Positions 1 through 5,634 of a stretch of 5,674 bases of DNA are shown in pieces. A model generated the notes under the pieces. It was not told where the DNA came from, did not search any database, and was given only the letters and a program-made list of their open reading frames with translations. This DNA comes from an uncultured Actinomycetes bacterium (GTDB taxonomy: Bacteria; Actinomycetota; Actinomycetes; Nanopelagicales; Nanopelagicaceae): contig CALMBJ010000288.1 in assembly GCA_937860175.1 (NCBI GenBank), forward strand, positions 1-5,674, read 5' to 3'. Numbering within the stretch: the first letter of the stretch is position 1; every line of letters begins with the position of its first letter. Made by a program: the position numbers and the translations under genes.

Positions 1-534
1 TGTCCACTCTGGTTGCGGAATCAACTGCTGCACAACCATTTCAACCTTTACTGGGTCAGTTTCTTTAGTCCATCCGAAACGACGAGACAGACGCCCGAAG
101 TGGGTATCAACTGTGATTCCTGGAGTATCAAATGCATGACCTAAAACAACGTTAGCGGTTTTGCGTCCAACACCCGGCAAGGTAACCAACTCTTCAATAG
201 TTTGCGGTACTTCTCCCCCAAACTCCTCCAGTAATTTGATGTTTAGGGCTTTTATATTGCGGGCTTTGGCACGATAAAAACCAGTAGAGCGAACCAGCTC
301 TTCGATATCGTGAATATCTGCCTTTGCATACGCCTTTGGATTCTTATACCTCTTAAAGAGGGCAGGGGTTACAGAGTTAACTCTCTTATCTGTGCACTGT
401 GCGCTCAATACCGTTGCAATAATTAATTCCAGTGGATTTGTAAAATCTAACTCACAGCGAATATTCGGGTAGGTCTTTGTCAGGATGCGATAAACCGCCT
501 TGGCCCCTTTTCTGGTTTCGCTATCGACCTTCAT
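1..534 (-). CDS. nth: Endonuclease III, 5' part (C-terminus beyond the window)
   Basis: This is a bifunctional DNA glycosylase/AP lyase that removes oxidised pyrimidines in base-excision repair. The frame runs open from ATG at 534 to the window edge, giving 178 residues (MKVDSETRKGAKAVYRILTK...), so it is partial only because the window ends. Visible motifs are LSAQCTD (residues 43-49), the helix-hairpin-helix LPGVGRKTANVVL (119-131) with the expected catalytic lysine K125, and VDTHFGRLSRR (142-152) with the expected catalytic D143. The C-terminal four-cysteine 4Fe-4S cluster would lie off the left edge and cannot be checked. The gene is divergent from crp, with 19 bp between the chosen starts. 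ATG 534 is preferred because a -10-like TACTTT ends 7 nt upstream, consistent with a leaderless mRNA. An in-frame GTG farther upstream would add nine residues and run into the crp start. Identification is secure; the exact start is likely but not certain. Confidence 0.95.
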   Translation of the reverse strand, partial: MKVDSETRKGAKAVYRILTKTYPNIRCELDFTNPLELIIATVLSAQCTDKRVNSVTPALFKRYKNPKAYAKADIHDIEELVRSTGFYRAKARNIKALNIKLLEEFGGEVPQTIEELVTLPGVGRKTANVVLGHAFDTPGITVDTHFGRLSRRFGWTKETDPVKVEMVVQQLIPQPEWT

Positions 535-553
535 GGGTAGTAAAGTACCCCTC
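535..553. promoter_or_regulatory. Candidate shared bidirectional leaderless promoter for nth and crp
   Basis: The heptamer TAAAGTA at 541-547 reads TAAAGT on the plus strand (541-546) and TACTTT on the minus strand (547-542). Both fit the bacterial -10 pattern TAnnnT. Exactly 7 nt separate each -10 from a start codon: GTG at 554 for crp and ATG at 534 for nth. Both genes could therefore be transcribed from the first base of their start codons. No clear -35 hexamer is seen on either side. Upstream elements would have to lie inside the opposite gene. Leaderless mRNAs with this -10 spacing are common in actinobacteria, and symmetric -10 elements giving divergent transcription are a known phenomenon. 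Their operation here is inferred. Confidence 0.6.
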
Positions 554-1237
554 GTGAGCACAGAACAAGATGTCGTACGTAAGGCCCCGCTATTTACAGC
601 CCTCGATGAGGCTGCTGCCACATCTTTGCGTACATCGATGGACTCAGTAAAGATCGCAAAGGGCTCGGTGCTATTTGCCGAAGGCGATGAAGGCGATCAC
701 CTGTATGTGATTGTTGAGGGAAAGCTAAAGCTGGGAACTTCCAGTGGTGATGGTCGCGAGAACCTTCTATCAATTCTTGGACCTGGTGAAATGTTTGGAG
801 AGCTCAGCCTCTTTGATCCAGGCCCACGTACATCAACTGCAACCGCGGTAACCGATGCCAAGTTACTTAGCCTTGGTCAAGAAAAGTTGATTCCTTGGCT
901 TGCGACAAATCCAGAGGTTTCACTACAACTACTTGCTCGTTTAGCTCAACGTCTTCGCCGCACAAATGAGGCTGTTGGCGATCTAGTCTTTTCAGATGTA
1001 CCAGGACGTGTTGCAAAGGCGCTTATTGATCTAGGTGAGCGTTTTGGAAAGCAAACAGATGAAGGTCTATTTGTTCACCATGACTTAACTCAAGAAGAGT
1101 TGGCACAACTTGTAGGCGCATCCCGCGAAACCGTAAATAAAGCATTAGCTGATTTCGCAGGACGCGGTTGGTTAAAGCTTGATGGTCGTGCAGTACTAAT
1201 TACAGATTTCGATCGCCTCTCAAAGCGCGGCAAATAG
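554..1237 (+). CDS. crp: Crp/Fnr-family transcriptional regulator (GlxR/Crp-like)
   Basis: This is a cyclic-nucleotide-type global regulator of the actinobacterial GlxR/Crp group. The N-terminal cNMP-binding beta-roll (about residues 12-120) contains GDRLY-like GDHLYVIVEGK and FGELSLFDPGPRTSTA (81-96). The latter holds the phosphate-cassette G82-E83-L84 and R92-T93, which matches cAMP-binding members. A dimerisation helix follows (about 121-145). The C-terminal winged helix has LTQEELAQLVGASRETVNKALADF (178-201), whose SRETVNKAL is the recognition helix. GTG 554 gives 227 residues, the length of Corynebacterium GlxR as recalled, and puts the conserved RKAPLF at residue 9, where family members have it. 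The longer options, ATG 533 and TTG 500, overlap the nth coding region and lack a Shine-Dalgarno sequence. The gene is divergent from nth and convergent with the ridA-like gene. cAMP binding is predicted from residues and was not tested. No good TGTGA-N6-TCACA site was found in the window's gaps, so autoregulation is not supported here. Confidence 0.93.
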   Translation: MSTEQDVVRKAPLFTALDEAAATSLRTSMDSVKIAKGSVLFAEGDEGDHLYVIVEGKLKLGTSSGDGRENLLSILGPGEMFGELSLFDPGPRTSTATAVTDAKLLSLGQEKLIPWLATNPEVSLQLLARLAQRLRRTNEAVGDLVFSDVPGRVAKALIDLGERFGKQTDEGLFVHHDLTQEELAQLVGASRETVNKALADFAGRGWLKLDGRAVLITDFDRLSKRGK

Positions 1238-1300
1238 TGTCCGGAGGCAATGATTTCATTGCGTTGTCCGAGGTTCCTCGTTAATTAGTGACTGCAGTTA
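1238..1300. terminator. Convergent gap with two small hairpins, possible bidirectional terminator
   Basis: This 63-bp gap separates the 3' ends of crp and the ridA-like gene. It contains GCAATG-ATTT-CATTGC (1247-1262, 6-bp stem, 4-nt loop) and CGAGG-TT-CCTCG (1269-1280). The second inverted repeat is followed on the plus strand by TTAATTA, not a clean T-run. A near-direct repeat, TGTCCGGAGG (1238-1247) and TGTCCGAGG (1265-1273), flanks the first hairpin. Position favours a shared terminator. The short stems and missing U-tract make intrinsic termination uncertain. Confidence 0.35.
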
Positions 1301-1768
1301 TTAGTCAGTAATTTCGACTGTTAACTCAATCTCCACTGGTGAGTTCAGTGGAAGCTCTGCAATACCAACAGCGCTACGTGCATGCTTTGCACCATCGCCC
1401 CAGATTGAGATGAAGAGCTCTGAAGCACCATTGACTACACCTGGATGCCCAATAAAACCAGGCACACCATTGACATAACCAACAACGCGAACAATCTTTG
1501 TAATCTTATTTACATCTGCAACTGTTTCAACGGCTGCAAGACAGTTGAGCGCACAAATCTGTGCCAGCTCCTTTGCACGCTCAGGAGTGATCGTTCCATC
1601 AACCTTTCCAACTCCTGCCATTTCGCCATCAGCTAATGGAAGTTGTCCGGCGGTGAAAACTAAATTACCTGTGCGTATCGCTGGAACATAAGCAGCAACC
1701 GGCTTTGCAGCAACAGGAAGTTCTAGGCCAAGTTCAGCAAGCTTTGCGCGGACATCTACCTTGTTCAT
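1301..1768 (-). CDS. RidA-like (YjgF/YER057c/UK114 family) protein
   Basis: This 155-residue member of the Rid superfamily is longer than the roughly 128-residue E. coli RidA, largely because of an extra N-terminal segment (about residues 1-22) and insertions. Family landmarks align as follows: Y27 with RidA Tyr17; TAGQLP (39-44) with TSGQIP; R131 in HARSAVGIAELP with the catalytic Arg105; and E148 in VEIELTVE with Glu120. Retention of the arginine suggests that enamine/imine (2-aminoacrylate-type) deaminase chemistry is possible. The subfamily differs from RidA proper, so its true substrate is unknown. It is the last gene of the lysC-asd operon. Its ATG overlaps the DUF4177 stop (ATGA at 1768-1765) and has no strong Shine-Dalgarno sequence, consistent with translational coupling. 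Its place in an aspartate-pathway operon fits a detoxifying role in amino-acid metabolism, but that is inference. Confidence 0.88.
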   Translation of the reverse strand: MNKVDVRAKLAELGLELPVAAKPVAAYVPAIRTGNLVFTAGQLPLADGEMAGVGKVDGTITPERAKELAQICALNCLAAVETVADVNKITKIVRVVGYVNGVPGFIGHPGVVNGASELFISIWGDGAKHARSAVGIAELPLNSPVEIELTVEITD

Positions 1769-1923
1769 GCAAGTGGTCGCTTCATGTAAGCAACTAGCTG
1801 CTCACCAGTTCCTGGTGCTGGAATAACTTGTACAAGCTCCCAACCATCTGAGCCCCATGTATCAAGAATCTGCTTTGTCGCATGTGAAAGAAGTGGAACT
1901 GTTGCATATTCATACTTTGTCAT
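1765..1923 (-). CDS. DUF4177-family microprotein, 52 residues
   Basis: The minus-strand ORF begins [20 protein letters not shown] and continues with DTWGSDGWELVQVIPAPGTG, ending AYMKRPLA. It is a small single-domain protein with the hallmark GWELVQV core (residues 27-33) and an N-terminal (K/R)YEYATVPLL strand typical of DUF4177-like proteins. No signal peptide or membrane segment is visible. Both ends overlap neighbours by ATGA: its ATG (1923-1921) overlaps the yqeY stop and its TGA (1767-1765) overlaps the ridA-like ATG. GGAGAG lies 9 nt before the start and is a good ribosome binding site. Many actinobacteria, including Mycobacterium, carry a similar tiny gene directly before a RidA-like gene, so the pair is probably a functional unit. 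The biochemical function is unknown. Gene-length-based callers would easily miss it. Confidence 0.88.
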   Translation of the reverse strand: MTKYEYATVPLLSHATKQILDTWGSDGWELVQVIPAPGTGEQLVAYMKRPLA

Positions 1924-2372
1924 TTGTTGAGACTCTCCTTCACTAGTGATGAAACAAGTGCTCCATCAGCCTTTCCTGCAATCTTTGGTTTAATCGCACC
2001 CATTACCTTGCCCATATCTGCCGGACCTGCAGCACCTGTTGATGCGATCGCATCAGCGATGATCTGCTTGATCTCATCTGCACTTAATTGTGCAGGCAAA
2101 TACTTAGCAATTACTTCACCTTCAGCTTTTTCAAGTGCAGCCTTTTCAGCATGGCCGGCACCTTCAAAAGCCTCTGCCGCTTCACGACGCTTCTTTGCCT
2201 CACGTGACAAAACAACAATTACCTCATCATCACTTAACTGGCGCGCCTCTTTTCCGGCAACCTCTTCATTGGTGATTGCCGTTAGAACCATGCGAATTGT
2301 GCTGGATGTAATCTCATTGCGACCACGAATTGCTTCAGTTAAGTCGGTGCGTAGGGTCTCTTTAATACTCAT
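1920..2372 (-). CDS. yqeY: GatB/YqeY-domain protein
   Basis: This is a 150-residue stand-alone YqeY protein. The family resembles the C-terminal tRNA-interacting domain of GatB, the amidotransferase subunit. Stand-alone members are widespread, and their role, possibly linked to tRNA or amide metabolism, is not settled. The N-terminal helical half has the family pattern [18 protein letters not shown] with [15 protein letters not shown]. The C-terminal half has [12 protein letters not shown] (90-101), [12 protein letters not shown] (119-130) and [14 protein letters not shown] (133-146), all characteristic. The full length is as expected for the family. Its ATG overlaps the asd stop (ATGA at 2372-2369) with no obvious Shine-Dalgarno sequence just upstream, so translation probably depends on ribosomes finishing asd. 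Its own stop overlaps the DUF4177 start. Confidence 0.92.
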   Translation of the reverse strand: MSIKETLRTDLTEAIRGRNEITSSTIRMVLTAITNEEVAGKEARQLSDDEVIVVLSREAKKRREAAEAFEGAGHAEKAALEKAEGEVIAKYLPAQLSADEIKQIIADAIASTGAAGPADMGKVMGAIKPKIAGKADGALVSSLVKESLNK

Positions 2373-3421
2373 GCTGTGAACTCTACCGCCAGAAGTTCTG
2401 CGATTTGAGCGGTATTTAACGCTGCTCCCTTTCGCAGGTTATCTCCGCAGACAAACATATCTAGCGCCATTGGATCATCAAGGCTCTTACGTACACGACC
2501 AACCCAGGTTGGATCTGTGCCTACAACATCTGCAGGTGTTGGGAACTTGTAGTTCTCTGGGTCATCAACCAACTTCACGCCAGCTGCGTTTTGCAAAATA
2601 TCTTGAGCAGCCTTTCGTGAAGGCTCCTTTTCAAATACAGCGTGAACTGTCAGAGAGTGCGTTGTAATTACAGGAACTCGAACACATGTAGCAGAGACCT
2701 TTAGATCTGGAAGACCAAGAATCTTGCGGGATTCATTACGAACCTTTAGCTCTTCAGATGAGTAACCATCTTGCTTCAATGAACCTGCCCAAGGCACAAC
2801 ATTCAATGCCAACGGTGCCGGAAATGGTCCATTGTCCTTCACAAAGTTACGAAGATCGCCAGGGTTTGTTCCAGCCTCTGTTCCAGCAACTGCAGAAATC
2901 TGTTCACGCAATGCATCGATACCTGCTTGTCCGGCACCTGATGCTGCTTGATAAGAAGAAACTACTAACTCTTTCAAACCATACTCACGGTGCAATGCAC
3001 CTAGTGCCACAATCATTGAAAGTGTCGTGCAGTTTGGATTTGAAATAATTCCGCGCGGACGATTCTTTGTTGCTTCAGGATTTACCTCTGGAACTACTAA
3101 AGGAATATCTGCATCCATGCGGAATGCGCCAGAGTTATCGACAACAACCGCACCACGTGATGCAGCGATTGGGCCCCACTCTGCAGAAACCTCATCTGGC
3201 ACATCAAACATTGCAACATCGATGCCATCAAAACTTTCTGGTGAAAGAGCTACGACGGTTAGCTCTTCTCCGCGACACACCAACTTCTTTCCTGCGCTAC
3301 GAGCAGATGCGATAAGACGAATTTCTCCCCAAACATCTGGACGTTCAGACAAAATACCAAGCATTACAGTGCCGACAGCACCGGTTGCTCCAACTACTGC
3401 AAGTGAGGGCTTCTTACTCAT
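2369..3421 (-). CDS. asd: Aspartate-semialdehyde dehydrogenase
   Basis: The enzyme reduces L-aspartyl-4-phosphate to L-aspartate-4-semialdehyde with NADPH. This is the second step of the aspartate pathway and the branch feeding lysine/diaminopimelate, threonine and methionine; the protein is cytosolic. It has 350 residues, a normal full length. Visible motifs are the NADP-binding [11 protein letters not shown] (11-21), [11 protein letters not shown] (93-103), the nucleophile in SNPNCTT (Cys131), [16 protein letters not shown] (156-171), [13 protein letters not shown] (223-235) and the catalytic histidine in [17 protein letters not shown] (His255). The TTHS variant in place of GHS is, as recalled, usual in actinobacteria. 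The start overlaps the lysC stop (ATGA, 3421-3418), with GGAGG at 3435-3431 nine nt before the ATG. Coupling to lysC keeps the two consecutive enzymes co-expressed, which suits an unstable phosphorylated intermediate. Confidence 0.97.
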   Translation of the reverse strand: MSKKPSLAVVGATGAVGTVMLGILSERPDVWGEIRLIASARSAGKKLVCRGEELTVVALSPESFDGIDVAMFDVPDEVSAEWGPIAASRGAVVVDNSGAFRMDADIPLVVPEVNPEATKNRPRGIISNPNCTTLSMIVALGALHREYGLKELVVSSYQAASGAGQAGIDALREQISAVAGTEAGTNPGDLRNFVKDNGPFPAPLALNVVPWAGSLKQDGYSSEELKVRNESRKILGLPDLKVSATCVRVPVITTHSLTVHAVFEKEPSRKAAQDILQNAAGVKLVDDPENYKFPTPADVVGTDPTWVGRVRKSLDDPMALDMFVCGDNLRKGAALNTAQIAELLAVEFTA

Positions 3422-3939
3422 CGGCCAGTTCCTCCGTAAACAACAGCTTCAGTTTGATCTGCATCTAGCTCGAAAGCGGTGTGTGCTGCCTTTGCGCCGC
3501 GCTCAAGATCAGCCTGACGGCAGATAATTGAGATGCGGATTTCAGAGGTAGAGATCATTTCAATATTTACACCTGCATCTGAAAGTGCACCAAAGAAGGT
3601 TGCAGTTACACCAGGATGTGAGCGCATACCAGCGCCAACTAATGACAATTTACCGATCTGATCATCGTATTGAATTGATGCAAAGCCAACCTCGCCCTGT
3701 AGCTTTTGCAGAATTGCAGTAGCGCCAGCACCTTCTGATTTTGGCAAGGTAAATGAAATATCTGTTAGACCTGTTGCCGCTGCAGAAACATTTTGCACGA
3801 TCATGTCGATGTTGATGTCTGCATCTGCAATCGCTTGGAAGATACGTGCAGCAACACCGGTACGGTCAGGTACTCCGACGATCGTAATCTTTGCCTCAGA
3901 TTTATCATGTGCGATTCCTGAGATGATTGCTTGCTCCAT
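3418..3939 (-). CDS. lysC: Predicted in-frame aspartate kinase beta (regulatory) subunit from internal start
   Basis: Met251 of aspartate kinase (ATG 3939-3937, beginning [17 protein letters not shown]) would begin a 173-residue protein containing only the two ACT regulatory domains. The family precedent is strong. Corynebacterium and Bacillus type II aspartate kinases are alpha2-beta2, with beta made from an in-frame internal start at the same place between the kinase and ACT domains. The sequence evidence is AAGGAGGAG immediately upstream with correct spacing. The main lysC start has no such site. The segment is also coding for alpha, so the purine-rich stretch could in principle reflect the encoded EGGA residues. 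I judge internal translation likely. Confidence 0.7.
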   Translation of the reverse strand: MEQAIISGIAHDKSEAKITIVGVPDRTGVAARIFQAIADADINIDMIVQNVSAAATGLTDISFTLPKSEGAGATAILQKLQGEVGFASIQYDDQIGKLSLVGAGMRSHPGVTATFFGALSDAGVNIEMISTSEIRISIICRQADLERGAKAAHTAFELDADQTEAVVYGGTGR

Positions 3940-4689
3940 GGCTCCTCCTTCAGGATGATCTTTGACCACCCAGGTTCCTTCATTGGTTGTAAAAGATGAA
4001 CGTACGTGAATTGGTAAGTTGAAACGGCGTGCGTACTCAACGCAACGCAAATGCAAAACCTTTGCTCCACTTGCAGCAAGTTCAAGCATCTCATCGTAAG
4101 TAACTGTCTTTAACTTACGAGCCGCTGGAACAGCACGTGGGTCGGCGCTAAACACGCCATCAACATCTGTATAGATTTCGCAAACATCTGCATCAAGTGC
4201 TGCAGCTAATGCAACCGCCGTTGTGTCGCTGCCTCCGCGACCCAAAGTTGTTACATCCTTTGTATCTTGCGAAATTCCCTGAAAGCCAGCAACGATTGCA
4301 ATCGCACCGCTATCTAAAGCTTCCTTGATTCGACCTGGTGTTACATCGATGATGCGAGCGCGACCATGTGCAGATGTTGTGATCACACCTGCCTGACTGC
4401 CAGTAAATGACAAAGCCTCATGTCCCAAGTTGTTAATCGCCATTGCAAGTAGCGCCATTGAGATTCGCTCACCAGCGGTTAACAACATATCTAGCTCGCG
4501 CCCCTGAGGGATCGGCGTGATCTGTTCCGCTAAATCAATCAATTCATCGGTGGTATCGCCCATCGCTGAAACGACTACAACGACCTGATTTCCATCCCGC
4601 TTGGCCGCCACAATCCTGTTAGCTACCCGCTTCATGCCCTCGGCATCGGCAACTGAAGAGCCGCCATATTTCTGAACAATGAGTCCCAT
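3418..4689 (-). CDS. lysC: Aspartate kinase, alpha (full-length) subunit
   Basis: The enzyme phosphorylates L-aspartate with ATP, the committed and usually feedback-controlled step of the aspartate pathway. It has 423 residues, typical of actinobacterial Ask. The amino-acid-kinase domain (about 1-245) shows KYGGSSV (7-13), [14 protein letters not shown] (37-50), [11 protein letters not shown] (95-105), [14 protein letters not shown] (149-162) and [15 protein letters not shown] (171-185). Two ACT domains follow (about 266-340 and 346-420). [10 protein letters not shown] (293-302) and [13 protein letters not shown] (375-387) are the conserved effector-site segments. This architecture in Corynebacterium is inhibited by lysine plus threonine together; the same is expected here but not shown. 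No Shine-Dalgarno sequence precedes ATG 4689. The gene opens the five-gene operon after a 90-bp leader, so transcription may start there or read through from recR. Confidence 0.97.
   Translation of the reverse strand: MGLIVQKYGGSSVADAEGMKRVANRIVAAKRDGNQVVVVVSAMGDTTDELIDLAEQITPIPQGRELDMLLTAGERISMALLAMAINNLGHEALSFTGSQAGVITTSAHGRARIIDVTPGRIKEALDSGAIAIVAGFQGISQDTKDVTTLGRGGSDTTAVALAAALDADVCEIYTDVDGVFSADPRAVPAARKLKTVTYDEMLELAASGAKVLHLRCVEYARRFNLPIHVRSSFTTNEGTWVVKDHPEGGAMEQAIISGIAHDKSEAKITIVGVPDRTGVAARIFQAIADADINIDMIVQNVSAAATGLTDISFTLPKSEGAGATAILQKLQGEVGFASIQYDDQIGKLSLVGAGMRSHPGVTATFFGALSDAGVNIEMISTSEIRISIICRQADLERGAKAAHTAFELDADQTEAVVYGGTGR
3944..3950 (-). promoter_or_regulatory. Strong internal Shine-Dalgarno for lysC beta
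   Basis: AAGGAGG on the minus strand (3950-3944) lies 4 nt before ATG 3939 (the intervening bases are AGCC). It is a full match to the anti-Shine-Dalgarno core and the best ribosome binding site in the operon. It sits inside the kinase reading frame, encoding the end of ...HPEGGA before Met251. Confidence 0.65.
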
Positions 4690-4779
4690 GGCTCAATCAT
4701 GAACTAGATATCTATCTGGGGCTACCCGATTTCAGGCGTTTCTTAAATAATGAGACAGCGTACGTTTCAAATAATGAGA
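4690..4779 (-). promoter_or_regulatory. recR-lysC gap, candidate lysC operon leader/promoter
   Basis: This 90-bp gap is the largest on the minus-strand side and the natural place for an operon promoter. TTGAAA (4770-4765) resembles a -35, but the best partners about 15-17 nt away (TATTTA 4749-4744 or TTTAAG 4747-4742) are poor -10 elements. A 10-bp palindrome, TAGATATCTA, lies at 4705-4714. The sequence directly before ATG 4689 (GATTGAGCC) has no Shine-Dalgarno site, and no TAnnnT sits at leaderless spacing. The gap is too short for a lysine riboswitch, and no convincing terminator was seen. Promoter placement is tentative. Confidence 0.3.
4737..4779 (-). repeat. Imperfect tandem direct repeat in the lysC leader
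   Basis: Read on the minus strand, TCTCATTATTT occurs at 4779-4769 and again at 4755-4745, 24 bp apart. Each copy is followed by GAAACG, directly in the first copy (4768-4763) and after two extra A residues in the second (4742-4737). The total match is 17 bases with one 2-nt insertion. Two same-face copies roughly two helical turns apart upstream of a biosynthetic operon could be a regulator site, or the remnant of a small tandem duplication. The repeat abuts the recR stop codon. Confidence 0.7.
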
Positions 4780-5382
4780 TTAAACATCCCTGCGGCCTTC
4801 AAAGGCACGACCAAGCGTGACCTCATCGGCGTACTCCAGATCTCCGCCTACCGGCAGGCCACTGGCCAAACGAGAAACCTTGATCTCCATCGGCTTAATC
4901 AGGCGGGAGAGATAGGTAGCTGTCGCCTCGCCCTCAAGGTTTGGATCTGTAGCCAGGATGACCTCAACGATTCCCGCATCTGCCAAACGAACCATTAGCT
5001 CGCGAATACGAAGTTGTTCTGGACCAATGCCATCGATTGGAGAGATCGCTCCACCGAGCACATGGTACTTACCGCGGAATTCGCGGGTACGTTCAATTGC
5101 AATTACATCCTTACTCTCTTCAACTACACAAATGATTGTGTTGTCGCGACGAGGATCGCGACAGATTCGGCACTCATCCTCTTCCGAAACATTTCCGCAT
5201 TGAATACAAAACTTAACTCGTTCCTTTACAACGCGAATTGAATCAACCAAAGCTGATGCAACTTCGGAATCAGATTGCAAGATATGAAAAGCGATTCGTT
5301 GCGCGCTCTTTGGACCAATACCAGGCAAACGTCCTAACGCATCAATGAGATCTTGAATCGCACCTTCATACATACCTGACAT
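4780..5382 (-). CDS. recR: Recombination mediator protein RecR
   Basis: RecR works with RecO (and RecF) to load RecA on SSB-coated single-stranded DNA during gap repair. It has 200 residues, the normal length. Domains in order are a helix-hairpin-helix [17 protein letters not shown] (19-35), a four-cysteine zinc finger (C59, C62, C71, C74), a Toprim domain from about residue 82 ([17 protein letters not shown], then [15 protein letters not shown] at 107-121 and [16 protein letters not shown] at 143-158), and the C-terminal [17 protein letters not shown]alker-like segment (170-186). ATG 5382 is chosen because GAAGG lies about 10 nt upstream, within the end of dnaX. Met4 (ATG 5373), which would give MYEGAIQDL, is the common N-terminus in relatives and a reasonable alternative. 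The gene begins 3 bp after the dnaX stop, so the two are probably co-transcribed. Confidence 0.97.
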   Translation of the reverse strand: MSGMYEGAIQDLIDALGRLPGIGPKSAQRIAFHILQSDSEVASALVDSIRVVKERVKFCIQCGNVSEEDECRICRDPRRDNTIICVVEESKDVIAIERTREFRGKYHVLGGAISPIDGIGPEQLRIRELMVRLADAGIVEVILATDPNLEGEATATYLSRLIKPMEIKVSRLASGLPVGGDLEYADEVTLGRAFEGRRDV

Positions 5383-5385
5383 CTA

Positions 5386-5634
5386 TTACTTACCTTCAAT
5401 AACTTTTGCGCCAAGTTCCTTAGCCAACAACGCAGCACCAGTTAACTGCACCGGATCATTTGGAGCCTCTGATGTTCGGGTCTCACGTGCCGCTGGAGTA
5501 TTTGTATCAATAGAAGGATCAACAACCACAGCAATCTTTCGATCTAACCCCACCACATCAATAAATGCGTTGCGCAGAATTACATCAGACTCTGATCGCT
5601 CAAAACTTTCCTTTGCGCCAGCATTAACAATGCC
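5386..5634 (-). CDS. dnaX: DNA polymerase III subunit gamma/tau, C-terminal fragment (5' cut by contig end)
   Basis: The genuine genomic part encodes the last 82 residues, from GIVNAGAKESFERSESDVIL to the stop TAA at 5388-5386. The stretch FERSESDVILRNAFIDVVGLDRKIAVVVD (residues 11-39) matches the small C-terminal tau domain of actinobacterial DnaX, in which a 'GxxNAGAxxSF...LRxAL...LG' pattern precedes a basic strand. A low-complexity linker follows (about 40-60), then the closing helix LTGAALLAKELGAKVIEGK. DnaX is the clamp-loader subunit that links the replicative polymerase to the helicase. The ATPase domains are absent only because the contig ends. The five residues MYKRQ that seem to precede this part come from adapter sequence and should be discarded. 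The identity rests on short C-terminal similarity plus its position before recR. Confidence 0.75.
   Translation of the reverse strand, partial: GIVNAGAKESFERSESDVILRNAFIDVVGLDRKIAVVVDPSIDTNTPAARETRTSEAPNDPVQLTGAALLAKELGAKVIEGK

Noticed and set aside
500..553. Longer crp N-terminus from TTG 500 or ATG 533
   Set aside because: Both overlap nth coding sequence and lack ribosome sites. The conserved family N-terminus and the -10 spacing point to GTG 554.
1924..2379. 151-residue plus-strand ORF opposite yqeY
   Set aside because: It is an exact antisense shadow of a well-conserved gene, has serine/alanine-rich composition typical of reverse-frame reading, and shows no domain.
3027..3527. 166-residue plus-strand ORF opposite the asd start and lysC end
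   Set aside because: It lies antisense to two confident enzyme genes, shows no recognisable motif and has no ribosome site.
4378..4387. TGTGATCACA palindrome as a Crp binding site
   Set aside because: The half sites have no 6-bp spacer, and the sequence lies inside the lysC coding region, so it does not fit TGTGA-N6-TCACA.
4690..4779. Lysine riboswitch or leader-peptide attenuator before lysC
   Set aside because: The gap is only 90 bp, with no multi-stem architecture, no lysine- or threonine-rich short ORF and no terminator hairpin.
1..5634. A novel defence, CRISPR or mobile system
   Set aside because: Every stretch over 100 bp is explained by conserved housekeeping genes. No spacer arrays, integrase, transposase or toxin-antitoxin pair is visible.
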